A stretch of 64,000 nucleotides of DNA from Phlyctochytrium arcticum (Eukaryota; Chytridiomycota; Chytridiomycetes; Chytridiales; Chytridiaceae). The stretch is taken from positions 2,604,001 to 2,668,000 of the forward strand of contig JAHLKI010000001.1 of NCBI GenBank assembly GCA_025602905.1, written 5' to 3'. The notes beneath the pieces were generated by a model. That model made no database searches and was not told the origin of the DNA. It saw nothing but the letters and a program-made list of their open reading frames with translations. The position numbers were made by a program, and so were the translations under genes. Positions 1 through 11,400 of the stretch are shown here, one piece after another; positions within the stretch are counted from its first letter, which is position 1, and every line of letters starts with the position of its first letter.

Positions 1-451
1 CCGTGGTGCTTCCGGCGTGATCAAGAACCTTAGAAAGGACCCTATTTTCGATATAAACATCAGAGGAGCGGCAGCAAAGCGGGCTCGGCTTGAGATTTCC
101 TTGCCGCATCCCAGCTGTATCGGAGGAGACCGAGTTAATGGGGGCATGCCCCTAGGTTAGCTGTATTGAGCGTTTTTTTACGATAATATGATATTTACGA
201 ATGGAGCATGTACGAAGTAAAATTCAAGAATGTTCTATAATCAATCGAGGTTGCACATATAAGTGTTGCACTTGTTTTTGCGAGAGCTGTCTACGACAAC
301 TTTACCGTCCAGCGGCTTGCTTTGTAGATACAATATTTGTTCAGCGTAGATGTAGGGATAAATTCAAGACTTTTGAAGTTGTGTTTGCATGTCGTTATCA
401 GCAAGTTCGGACCCTTGTGCGGAAGTTGTGCCGTGTAGTGTTGGATTAGAC

Positions 452-2760
452 TTAATTTACAGGGTCAGATCCAGAGGAGTCGCGAAACCGTGGAGAAAAG
501 TTTGAAGCGTCGCTTGATATAGTCGATCCGCTCACAGGTCTTGTTTGACGAGACGAAAACGGTAGCTCAGAGTTTGTCTTGAGCCAAGGCCGCTCGAGAA
601 ATAGCATGTTCCCTGGAGAACGTTTCTCCGCCCACTCTTCTTGCTGATGCTTCCTGCGCCGATACGCCTTACAGCCTACGATGCAAATGACAGTAATAAT
701 GCCAGCCACTGCAGCCGCTACTGCAATGCCGATAATGGCGCTTTTGCGTTTCAACTGTCTTCTCAGTGCATCTGAATCGGCCGCTGCGGTAGTTCCTCCG
801 GGAAGGTTTGGGTCCATTGGATTTACCGGTTCTTGTCCAGTGACGGTGGTGTTGGATGGGGCGGTATATGGGATGGTATGCACCTGAGGAGCAGGTCCTG
901 CGGAGCACCCAAATCGAACAGATACCGCCGAATACTGTGCTACGTTCACTGTGACGGTCCAGATTTGAGGATCAGCGGTTTGTTGGGGGGTGAGAATTTC
1001 TTCCGTAAAGTCTCCGGCAATTTTGCCATCTGTCACTCCATCGTACGTTTGTCCATTCAATGTTATTCCCGTCCTTGCCTGAAGTCCGCCCGCAGCTTCT
1101 AGACGCATGACATATCCCTGCATGGCTTTGTTTCCGGAACACGCTTTGCCAGCCCCAACAGATGTGCCAGGAAACGAGACAGTGATTGGTATAGTCCCAG
1201 TGGCTGTTGCATCTTTGTGGACTATCACTACACTCATTTCTCCAGTTTCGGTATTGTTCAAGCCGTATGCTTTGATGGAATCACCCGTTACAGGCCAGCC
1301 GGTAGCCACATCCATTGCTGCGCGAAACGCAATATTTCCTGTCCCACGAAGAGCACGATTTACCTAGAGGAACAAATTGCATGTGAGTTGGAAAGTAAAG
1401 ATGGAAGTTTCAATGTCAATACTCACGAATAACATTGCGTAAAGTGGAGGTTTCGCGACAATTTGCCCTGCTTCATACATATAGGGAGCGTAAAAGGTTT
1501 GGGCTGCCCCGGATAATGAAGCATACTTAACGTCCCGTGTTGCCATCTAAAAGAAGGTATGTGAGCTTGATGTTGCGGATGCATTTTTTCAAAACCTACA
1601 TCCATCAACATGTCCACGGTCCAGATTGTCGCCGCGAATACATCTGAGGTTCCAGCAGTGCCATTGCAAGAAGACGAGCCTCCTTCTCCCCAAACCAGCA
1701 ACTGATTGTTTGCTATTCCAAAGGTTGGTCAATTTGCATCAGAAAAAGTGGGATGTTTACCTACCGGCTGCCAACGTTGCGGCTTGGCTTACCCAGTCAT
1801 ATATCGCTGGAGTCGGATCTGCCATCAAAGTTGCAGGTGTGACAGCATCAGGATTCGTCAGGGTGGAGCAGCCTCTCTGCCCATATTTATGGAATCTGGT
1901 GATATTTTAGTAAAAGCATTTCAACCGATGTATGTTTTTGAAACATACGAGATATATTTGGTGCCTGGTTGTCCTGTAATGAATGGCATAAGATAGGCAT
2001 CGGACCAGGGATACGCATATGCTGGTCCTTGGTAGTCAAAAGTGATATTGTTGCTAGCCGCAGCCGCTGTTATGGCATTGACGGCAGTTGTGTATTCCTT
2101 CATGAAATCGGCAAACGCGTATCCTGCGGGTCGCCGATTGTTCTTTTCGTAATGGTCGGGCTCGTTCCCGACTTCGATAGCGCAAATACGTTCTTTGGAA
2201 ATGTACTGCGTGATGCCCTGGCTGAGAAATTCCACCGCGTAGGCTGGGTCGGGACTGAGCATCGGTACTGTCAAAGTCAGCTTGTAACCAGTTAAGGCGG
2301 CAAATTCTTCAAGAATTTTCAATTCTATTGCGTTGACGCTCCAAATACTCTGCTGAAGACGAGGGAGTATGGATCCTTGCCACCATCTAGTATTGTGGTC
2401 AGAGTTTGGCGACGACGCAAAGTTTTTGATTACTCACAGTCTAGTCCCACTGTTCCCTCCGATTCTCAAGGTACCAGGGTAGCCACCGATGGCAGTGGAA
2501 AGTGTGCGAAAGATCTCCACCACTGCGGGATTTGACGAAAAGATTGTTCCATTCTTTGCATCTGGGCCAGGTCCGAGACCATCATCGACATGCGTCCATT
2601 CAATTGAAAACCCGACAAAGCCAGGATCAACGGCATTTTTGGAAACCGGACTGCCGGGCACTGCTTTCGTGCAATCAACTGCCAGAGCCAAGACGCGTGA
2701 GGACAGCAAAATGATGGATAGGATAAATAAAACACATCGTCCTTCGCAGTAGCGAAACAT
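452..2760 (-). CDS. GH79-family glycoside hydrolase, secreted and membrane-anchored
   Basis: Predicted exons (minus strand): 2760-2438, 2386-1949, 1895-1765, 1712-1600, 1546-1427, 1363-452, giving 678 aa with every junction in frame. The start at 2760 puts a hydrophobic signal peptide at residues 1-27; an in-frame ATG lies 30 nt upstream. The protein matches fungal GH79 enzymes (beta-glucuronidase-like): RIGGNSG followed by WW near residue 109, the acid/base motif EVGNEPD (E183), the motif FHKYGQRG, and WGEGG with a candidate nucleophile E307. Family enzymes release glucuronic acid from plant or fungal glycans such as arabinogalactan. The C-terminus is unusual: after a Pro/Thr-rich linker, residues about 584-608 form a transmembrane helix followed by a basic YRRRK stop-transfer and a cytoplasmic tail of about 65 residues. 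I infer a plasma-membrane ectoenzyme. Substrate is not determinable from sequence. Confidence 0.88.
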
Positions 2761-4028
2761 TGCTGATTTTGACGAACTTTTGCGGCACATCAAACAAAAA
2801 ATTGGACAATCCCGCCTTCACAAACAACGACAAGGGATCAAGGAAAGCATGCTGTATAAACATCTTGGGAAAGTGCTGCTTTCTTTATGATTATGGTAAT
2901 GCGTCCGTGTCAATTACAGAGTCGTAGAAGCAATGGAAAACGCGCTACGCGACGCGTTCAACGTTCCTTAGTCAGCACCGAAGGCCATCATTTTATTGAA
3001 AGGGAACCATCTCCAAAACTTTACCATTCGGATGTACGTTGGAAAGTCCGATTAGCTGGTATGGTATGGCAGCAGGACCAGAGCATATCGAGCCAGAGCC
3101 GTGTGCTATTGAGCCCAAGAACGCAATGTGCTTTTGATGATTCAAGCTAGAGAGTAATACCGGGCTTTCTACATGTTGGCAAAAAACCACCGGTGGTAGA
3201 TTCGCTACGCACTCACCAAAGTGCGAATTGCCGTATATACATAGCGAGCATATGGATGTCTCCGGGGATGTGTCTTTGAGACATAACGTCACGTGCCCTT
3301 CCTACTATGAGAGGCCGATGAGAGGCCGATGAGAGGATTAGGAGGATGGGCAACGGGCAGACAAACTTGTGCATCCTGTTTTGCACCAAACTCCGTTGAT
3401 TTCTAATTCTCAGTTGAACCAAACTACCTCAGTTGACTATATTTCCCCATTTTCCAGTGCAGCTGGCAGTGTGGCACTGCAGCAGTGCTTCCCGGATGTC
3501 CCATCATAAATTAAAGGCCAAGAAGATGTACTCGAGTAATTGCCAGGTCGCACATGAAGACGAGGTTTGATTTGCGAGCCTCCAGGGCCCGGGCATGCCT
3601 TGAGCAAATGACTGAGCAAATGATGAGCCTTTGAACCGTCTACGGTCTACGATAATAAAGCAGGCAAAATGCGGATCTTGTCACTTGTGGGCCATCTCTC
3701 GCTTTGATCGTCGCATGTGTTTAGCATATGACAGATTCGGCGATCTTTGGGCCCAAGGCTGGGGCTTTGCCGGCTTCCGAGGTTGTGTCCGTTGTGATTG
3801 CGCTTGCCGAATCAATGCCGATTGCCACAGGAATGCCACAAATTTCGAAATTCGACGGCGCGCCCATTGGCTGGTGTAGCACTGGCACCGATTTTGCAAC
3901 AAAGTGACGACGGCTGGCTACGGCGGGGGTCAGCGGTGCAAAAAAAAGGTCTTCCCAAAGGGCGCTTTCAATTGCGCACGGTCCTGCGCTGCTTTGGTGG
4001 TGCAAGAAGGCGGAAAGTCATATCGAAG
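2761..4028. other. Intergenic region, divergent promoters of GH79 and SulP genes
   Basis: No convincing gene. The two flanking genes point away from each other, so both promoters should lie here. At 3309-3336 there is a short tandem repeat with an 11-bp unit (GAGAGGCCGAT, two full copies and a partial third). Short frames on both strands lack recognisable protein features. Confidence 0.6.
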
Positions 4029-7000
4029 ATGGGAAAAAAGAAGAATACCCGGCCCCGGCGGCAAGAGCCGAAACGCCAGTCCGACGAGGTCAACAAGGCC
4101 AACAACGTCAACATAAACAAGACTGACTTTGACTCTAGCGATCGCAGCAGCAACATTGAACAACTTGGCAAACAGCAGCCGGCTTTGAGCAAGGAAGAGA
4201 CGACACCAGCAGCAGTAGTAGCAGTAGCAGCAGCAACGACTAGTAGTAGTAGTGGTATTAGTGATAGTACGCGGGGTCTCACACTGGACGAGAATGCTCG
4301 TCGAGGTCCAACTGTAGACTGTACTTACCAGGCCTCATCCTGTGCCTCTCCGACCAACCCAGTTGCCGTTGTCAAACTGGCTGACCGTAGAGGGTCTTTG
4401 GCCGAATCGGCGTCGTCGGGAACCGTCTCCTCGTCGGCGAGCATTCCTATTCCATCAAGTTCAGCAAACATCCCACGCAGCGACGATATTGGCAGTATCA
4501 ACGACAGCTGCCGGTCAGCACGGATCAGCTCGCCGGCAAGGCCACTTTTGCACCGACATTTGTCGACCACGTCGTCTGTTCAGTCCTCGCCGTCACCTTC
4601 ATTTTCGTCGCGCCGGTCCTACTTTGGTCCCGCTACCCCTCCACCGCTGGTAACGACAACGTCGACCCCGCCTGCGGGCACTCTTCGTCTTCGCCGACCC
4701 AGAGCGGGCTCGATCCGTCTGCAGACTCCGACTGGCCGCTCCTACTACTCCACCCGCTCCGACGACCATTGTAAGTACCGTCCTTTCCTTTTGTTCCCTT
4801 GCGTTTTGGCGTGGTGGGATGATGGGCGATGCTGGTTCACATTTCGCCAGCGGCCCAGCTTATGGCGGATCTGGGAAATTTAAAAATCCCTCGGAGAGAA
4901 ACGACGGAAAGTGGCACGTGGGAAAATCCGATCTCTTTATTTATTTTCGCCACCGTCAAGGAAAATTTATTTTGTTCTAACAGTTTTTTTTCTGGATGTG
5001 AAAAATAGGGTCAAACGGAACGCCGAGTGAACAGCCGTGTTTTACGCTGTCGGCTGCCGAAGTCCGCCAACAGACGCTGTCGTGGACGTACCGCGAACTA
5101 GGACTGGCCCCGTCGTCGCTGTCAGCGCCCGCGTCGCCGCTGGCAAAGTCCGTAGGACCAGCAGGACCCCCATCTAGACGCCCTTTTGGCCATCAATTGT
5201 CGTCGCCGCGGAAGGACTCTGGATCTGGATCAAACGACGCTTCAACGGCTGCTGGACAGGAGCCAGGTCATCCTGTGGTGGTCAATTTGGCGTCGTCCCC
5301 GACAACAATGTCCCCGGCAGGCTCGGCCCGTGGATCAGTGAAGCAAGGTAGCAGCAGAAAAACCCCGTCTACCGATGCATTTGATAGCAGTTTCCTGCAT
5401 GCACCCCAAGATATTCCACGCCGCCGCCAAGTATCGCAGCTGAGCGCTCTCCGTCAGCTCTCACTATCACAGGAAAAGCAGACCAATTTTCTCCCTGTCG
5501 GATCATCACCCTCCTCAGAGGCAGGCAACACCTCTGACAATGAATCTACATTGGGTGCTCATGAGGGCGGATCGCCAGACTCCTCGGATCGGCCACCCTA
5601 CTCTGAACGCACTCCCCTTTTGGTCCCATCCTACCATCAGGACCGAAGGCATTCAAACGTTCCTCCCGTCATGAGCTCGTATGATGCGGTCGTTCAGGCC
5701 GAGGCCGGCACGTTCCACAAATTTATTACTCACCCTGAAGCCACGGCGAATGATACATTTGGTGATGGTGGTGACTGGGGTCCTCCTTTGGCTCCTAACC
5801 ATGGACTCCCAGGCGGTGAGGGATCAAGATCTTCTGCGCGAGGCCCAATAGGTGTGCGTGTAGAAGAATCTTTTAGAAACTTTGCAAGTTCCCTCAAGCA
5901 AGTGCAGGTCAAGGACGTGTGGAGCTGGCTCACATATACCATTACTTTGTCCCCTGCGGTCATGTTAGCCCTCATTCTCAACCTCTTGGATGCGGTAGGT
6001 AGCTTGAGGACACCATTCGAGAACTCTACTAATTTTACTCTCCATCGCATAGATGTCCTACGGAATCATTATTTTCCCGTCAGGAGATGAAAATATACCC
6101 GATACGGCCCAGCAAGCTGGAATATCCATGTTCCTTGCCAGTACCGTCATCTCGCAATTAGTCTATACCCTCGGTGGCTCGGCCTTCAAAGGCGCGGTGG
6201 GCAGTATGATGATTGAAGTCATGCCCTTCTTGCACATTATTTGTCGAACAGTCGAAGCAGAAATGCAAGGTGCCGATTCAAGCTCCATTCTCGCCACAGT
6301 CATGGTCGCCTACGCAATGAGCACGCTTTTGACTGGACTGGTATTTTTGTTGTTAGGAATCTTCAAAATGGGCAATTTGATTCAGTTTTTCCCGCGGCAC
6401 ATCCTTGTGGGATGTATTGGTGGCATTGGACTGTTTCTTGTTCTGACCGGTGTGGAAGTGACCACCAGCATACCAAATGAGTACTCAATCGGCTGGCTCA
6501 AGGAAATCTTTGCCCCGTCTGCGCTAAAACTATGGGGTAGCAGTTTGGCACTTGCAGTTTTACTTAAACTGATGCAGCGTCGTATTCATCACCCACTCTT
6601 TGTCCCTCTGTTTTACGTGGGGGTCCCGATTATCTTTTACATCATTGTCTTTGCGGCCAAGATTCCTATGGAGGAACTTCGCCGCGCTGGCTGGCTCTTT
6701 GCGGTTCCAGAAGGCAAGGCAGCGCCGTTCTACGAGTTTTGGACGTATTACGATTTTGCCAAAGTGCAATGGAGTGCGTTGCCTGCTACCATTCCAACCC
6801 AACTCGCCTTGACCTTTTTTGGCATTTTGCATGTTCCCATCAATGTGCCGGCTCTCGCAGTATCGACCCAACAAGATGTTGACCTGAACAAGGAACTGAT
6901 TGGCCACGGAATGAGTAATCTGGCATCGGGATTCATGGGATCGACTCAAAATTATCTGGTCTATTCCAATTCGATCCTGTACATTCGATCGGGCGGTAAC

Positions 7001-8454
7001 TCTGTAACAGGTGGACTACTCCTCACGCTTGGCACGGCCGCCGTATGGGTGGCCGGCGGTAAAGTGGTCACTTTTGTGCCCACCATCATTGTTGGCTCGC
7101 TCATCTTTCATCTGGGTATCGACCTTCTAAAGGAGAGTATGGTCGACACCTGGAGCACCGGGATTCACAATTTGGAGTACTTGACCATTCTTTTGATTAT
7201 TTTCATCATGGGCGTCGTTGGTTTCACAGAAGGAATTACTGCCGGATTGATTTTGGCCTGCATCTTTTTTGTCGTCATGTACGCCCGCAAATCTGTCATT
7301 CGCGCTATTTACACCGGCTCGCAACTCCGATCTACGGTCCACCGTTTATACCGCCAGCAATGTTTTCTGGACCAAGTTGGAGATCAAATCCATATCATCA
7401 AGCTACAAGGATTCATGTTTTTTGGAACAATCAATCAACTCGATCAGTATGTTGGGCAGGTCTTGAAGGACAACCCGCGCATCCGCTACGTCGTCATGGA
7501 CTTTTCGCTTATTTACGGAATTGACTACTCGGCTCTTGAAAGTTTTCATCGCATCAAGCGTATGCTCGGTGAAACCAACACCCATCTCGTCTTTGCCGGT
7601 TTGACCATGGTCGGCAGCACACTTATGCGAAGCGGGATTTTCGACATAGAGGAAGATGACGAGACTCATAACGTCCATAATTTCGAAACGGTCAATGAGG
7701 CACTGGAATGGTGCGAAAATCAGTTGTTGGTCACGTATTATGCCAAACAAGCCTCGAGGGAGGGAAGTACTTTGGAGCTTTCGATTCCGAAAGCGATTGT
7801 GGAGCCATCACTACGGAAATCGGATACGCTTCTGGGAATTAGCTTTACGCCACGAGAAAAGGAGATACAGCAGGCGGCATCACTCATTTTGAATGGTATG
7901 TGTCCTTGTTTTTCTTCTAGTGCTGTGCCGGGAAAGCGCTGACCTTGAAAATAGATGAGCCGCCACTACGCCGCCCAGAATCAAATGAGTTTCTCCCGGT
8001 CGCTATCCTCCTCCAAGCCTTTGCTGAAACGACAGACTTGGACGATGAAATGCTCGAATTCTTTGGCAACCGTTTCGAGCGCACTGAAGCCGCCAAGGAC
8101 ACTGTTCTTTGGCTTTCGGGTGAAGAAGCCCGTGAACTCTACGTTGTGGAAGAAGGCGAACTTGTTCTTCTCATTCACGAACAAGATCACACCACCCAGT
8201 CCCGCATCAAGGTGGTTGAGACGTTACTCCCCGGCACCATGGTCGGCGAACTCGAAATGTTTTCGGATCGACCACGAGCTTGCCGTCTGATCGCGCAAAC
8301 CGATTCAGTCATTTGGCGGTTATCGAAAACCAGTTTTGATCAGATGGCCCTTGAGAACCCGGGATTGATGCTCAAATTTGTGACCAAGATTGCTCTTTCA
8401 TTCGATGCGGTACGGTTTTATAATACGGTGTACCATTGGGGTCAGCTCAAGTAG
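4029..8454 (+). CDS. SulP-type vacuolar transporter with STAS and cNMP-binding-like domains (YGR125W/Vsb1 type)
   Basis: Exons 4029-4770, 5009-5994, 6053-7895, 7955-8454; 1356 aa, all junctions in frame. Residues 1 to about 550 are a low-complexity Ser/Pro/Thr/Ala-rich cytoplasmic tail containing simple-sequence CAG/TAG runs around 4205-4260. From about residue 555 come SulP-type membrane segments (SYGIIIF, then GGSAFKGAVGSMMIEVMPF). A STAS domain follows at about 1010-1120 (IRYVVMDFSLIYGIDYSALE), then a cyclic-nucleotide-binding-like fold at about 1210-1340 (GELVLLI, GTMVGELEMFSDRPRACRL). This order is that of yeast YGR125W (Vsb1, linked to vacuolar basic amino acid storage) and relatives, rather than plasma-membrane sulfate permeases. 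The start ATG is in a good context (AAGATGG); the frame is open upstream to 3798 but has no better start. The first intron, 238 bp, is long for this locus. Confidence 0.9.
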
Positions 8455-8942
8455 AGCCAATCGATTGATCTCTCGATGCGTTTTGGCGTATCCATATTCT
8501 TCTTTCTCATTGCAACGACATTTGACCTCCTGCCCTAAAACGGGCCTTCTTTCTTTTTCCGTAGTATTTATCCCTCACACGCCGTTTCTACTTTTGTTCT
8601 TACTGTCATTACTTTTATTCACATAGCCAACTTCTCCCATCTTTTTTGTAGTTTGATTTTTTCTCCGCATACCCTTCCTTACACTTGTAGCTTTATCTGC
8701 ATGCTGGCATGATGTACCAATGTTTGTAAATAAACATTTTTTCCGCAGATTGCAAAGATCTCTTATCTCACTCAAAGCTGTTGAGAAAGCCCCTTGGCTT
8801 CATGGAAATCAGGGTTGCAGGGTAACGGTGGATTCTTTACGTTTATGGTCAGTAGGCCGCATACACCGTACTCGAGTAGGTCAGTCTGAGATGAATGTTC
8901 CTTGCATGACAACTTGCACAAGACGCAAAACACAAGGAAGCC
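8455..8942. other. Intergenic, T-rich
   Basis: The 3' flank of the transporter and 5' flank of the small ORF at 8943. The stretch is pyrimidine-rich with AT-rich runs. No gene or structured RNA was recognised. Confidence 0.5.
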
Positions 8943-9398
8943 ATGAGTGACGGAGTCTTTGTTATCCCACCTACTGCGACATCCTCAGCCGGCTCTGACC
9001 GTGTTCCCACCGCTCCAAAGGCGTGCGCAGCACCCGTCCCCGGCCAACAAAAAGAACAGGATCACGCTCATGCTGGCAGTGCTACAAGTGATCTTACCTC
9101 TGACATATACGCCTATGGTCAGGGGGGCCAAACCAGCGCATCAACCACTCCTGCTGCGAAACCGGCCATCGTACGACCCACTGCGGCTCTTACCGCCGCC
9201 GACACTTCGACCGCTAGCGCTGCATCATCCGCTGATACCATGCTCGATGAAGGCGGCTGCGAAGGACCACAGGCTGCACACGATGATTTGATTGCCGAAC
9301 GACACTGGGGGTGTACGCAACGGTACCGAACGCCAGAAGACGCATATGACAATGGAACTTTCTTTGCGAACCGCTGGGAGGGCGATGATGTGTTTTAA
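8943..9398 (+). CDS. Small hypothetical protein, 151 aa
   Basis: Single open frame from ATG at 8943 (context GCCATGAG) to TAA at 9396. Residues 1 to about 105 are low-complexity Ala/Ser/Thr/Pro-rich. The last 35 residues look more constrained, with the motifs HWGCTQRYRTPEDAYD and NRWEGDDVF. I do not recognise the family. No signal peptide or membrane helix. It could be the last exon of a longer gene or a short basidiomycete-specific gene. The non-repetitive C-terminus is the main reason for calling it. It sits about 550 bp from the end of the DIRS element, which could affect its expression. Confidence 0.45.
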   Translation: MSDGVFVIPPTATSSAGSDRVPTAPKACAAPVPGQQKEQDHAHAGSATSDLTSDIYAYGQGGQTSASTTPAAKPAIVRPTAALTAADTSTASAASSADTMLDEGGCEGPQAAHDDLIAERHWGCTQRYRTPEDAYDNGTFFANRWEGDDVF

Positions 9399-9950
9399 GC
9401 AGTCATCGGGATCGATACATGGGGATTCGAAGGGGAGTATTGTTATATAGGATCATTTTACTTCCATGCCTTGTCTACAATTTTATGTGATATGCAATAA
9501 AACCAAATGTTTGCATAAGGGGCAATGCATTGCCTCATGTTTCACGCATTCAGGAGCATATTTTAATGATGAACACGCAGAGAAGACCCCGGAGATCTAG
9601 GCAACTAAAGGAATGATTTTGAAAGTGTCGCTGACTTTTGGCGGGTATTATCCCTGACACAAAACATACTGTATGACTGTGCCCCCCGCCGCTCGGTCCT
9701 TGAGCAATTTTCCCACATAATCGGTCGAACATGATTATCTCACACTATGCATAGACATCTATTTCTTGCATACGAATGAAACTTTGAGGTGCTCCCGTCA
9801 ACAACTCAAAGATCAACTTGAATGACCTTGGCCACTCCTATATACCTCAATGACACCAATACGGGGTCTCAGGCGCTCCATTCACGTCTCGGTCCATCTT
9901 AAACCCCCAAATCCTGCACATCGAAATAGCCTCGAGCTGCCCCAACTTCC
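9399..9950. other. Intergenic, left flank of the DIRS element
   Basis: No gene recognised. The last 42 bases (9909-9950) are repeated in direct orientation immediately to the right of the retrotransposon; see the repeat entries. Confidence 0.55.
9909..9950 (+). repeat. Left copy of 42-bp direct repeat flanking the DIRS element
   Basis: The 42 bases that directly abut the left end of the element match 14508-14549, which directly abut the right end, in the same orientation with 4 mismatches (38/42 by eye). It contains the shared core CGAAATAGCCTC and ends in CCCAACTTCC. DIRS elements are not known to make target-site duplications, so its origin is unclear. Confidence 0.85.
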
Positions 9951-9971
9951 GTAAGACGGATGAGCTCTAGG

Positions 9972-10111
9972 AAGGCCCGGTGAATGTGATTATGCCGTTC
10001 CCACGGCAACGAGTCTCTGTTGGTGTAATCTAATATAACTATAAATGCTATAGAAAAGACTATAATAGTGTCCCGTTCACCCTCCCGTTTCCCTTTGCCG
10101 TTGAAGAGCAG
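9972..10111 (+). repeat. DIRS left inverted terminal repeat
   Basis: Reverse complement of 14313-14459. Bases 10001-10102 are identical to the other arm. The outer part differs by a few substitutions and a 5-nt indel. Confidence 0.92.
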
Positions 10112-10169
10112 GTAGATCCTAGTATGTGGGTTGAGCGACTTGAATATGGTCGTGGGAGGGAATCACATC

Positions 10170-10260
10170 CACCGGGCCTTCCTAGAGCTCATCCGTCTTA
10201 CGGATAGACTTCATAAATTCGTCCATCCTTGGACAGATTTCGCTCTGCAGAAGGCCCGGT
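10170..10260 (+). repeat. DIRS internal complementary region
   Basis: 91 bp made of the complements of both element tips joined end to end: 32/32 bases to the left tip and 59/59 to the right tip. This is the feature used in the DIRS1 model to template circularisation of the cDNA, and it fixes the element ends at 9951 and 14507. Confidence 0.93.
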
Positions 10261-11400
10261 GGATGTGATAGTTCGTAGATCCGGCCAGAATGGCATGTTC
10301 CACATCCCCGGACTGTCGGCCCGAATGGTTGAGGGGCGGGACCGGTGGGTGTTGCGGTACCTCGCGCAGGTAGTGACGGTAAAACGTGCGGCTACGCTCA
10401 CTCCAGTTTGCCGCGGCAAACACCCTATCGATGGCGGCACCGCGGAGCCATGCGGCGGAAGAAGATACCCCGCGGATAGAGTGGGGCGGCGCCGCAATAA
10501 TTTCTCGAATCCAGTTGGCAATTGTATGGGGCCCGAGTAATCAAGAAAATGTGCGAGGTCGGATGGGGTGTCGGGCGGCGGTCCTCAGTACGACGGAGAA
10601 GGAGGAATAGGTGGTGTACCGGGCATATCCGAATATCCGCCGGCCACGCGCGCAAGTAGCGTCGTTTCTCGAGTCCTTCTTTCACCTTAAATGCTTGAAA
10701 ATGGACCCCCTCTAAGGCCTCGTCTAGAGGCAACGTCCTCCAATCAGGCTCCGATGTGGCTCGAATTTTGTTGCGCGGTTGAAAGCGCATCCCCTCATAC
10801 AAAATCCTTGCCACGTCCGATCGTGGGCGCCACAGTGAGCAAAGACTCACTAAAAACGCTGTCCGTTTTGTCAATACATCCAGCGGTAATTCTTGTGGTA
10901 GTGGTGAAGTCCGCAAGTGGTCCAAAATTATCATGGGGTCCTAAGTTGGCGGAGGAAGCCGCGGGCGCGCGGTTCGATCCTGTAGTCGGCGTAGGAGATC
11001 GGTCATGGTGGGCGTCCGCCCCAGCTGCGGTCGCGTCGGGTGAAGACGCAGCCAGGTAGAGGATATGGTGCTCGAGTAGTTACGCAGGGAGTTGAATGTG
11101 TGCGTATTCGCCATATCCATCAAGAAATTGACCGCGACAGGGATATCGTATTTGCTTGGATCGTGCCCCTTCTCGAGGCACCAAGCACTGTATTTGCCCC
11201 AATTCGAGTCCTTGTTCCGTCTAGTCTTTGGCCTAACCTCCTCTGAGAGAAGGGCTGCGGCGGCGGGCGAGAGGCCCTCGTGTAATTTGGCCGCCCGGAT
11301 AAGTTCCATGCGACGGAGTCCCAACTGGCGGGACCCACTCCTTGTGCGAATCCCTGTTGTACCGGTCGGAACAAGCTGTGGTGAGCCTTGATCACTAGGG
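10211..11400 (-). pseudogene. DIRS tyrosine recombinase, one stop and one frameshift
   Basis: Would cut and join the double-stranded circular retrotransposon cDNA into the genome in place of an integrase. The N-terminal core-binding part runs from about 11380 (MELIRAAKLHEGLSP, then WGKYSAWCLEKGHDPSKY). Box 1 with the catalytic Arg is in LWRPRSDVARI. Box 2 appears as HSIRG near 10470, and the tyrosine as TFYRHYLRE near 10385. The frame is interrupted by TAG at 10941-10943, where relatives usually have a conserved Trp-Asp; a single G-to-A change (TGG to TAG) explains it. A second break is a 1-nt shift in a run of four C near 10526-10529. The 3' end overlaps the internal complementary region. 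The N-terminal boundary is not resolved because it overlaps the reverse-transcriptase frame. Confidence 0.8.

Noticed and set aside
1..451. Plus-strand 82-codon Cys-rich ORF at 201-449
   Set aside because: Starts in AT-rich 3' flank of the GH79 gene, with no signal peptide or domain; likely chance.
4205..4260. CAG/TAG simple repeat as a possible regulatory microsatellite
   Set aside because: It lies in frame in the disordered N-terminus of the transporter, encoding Ala/Ser; ordinary low-complexity coding sequence.
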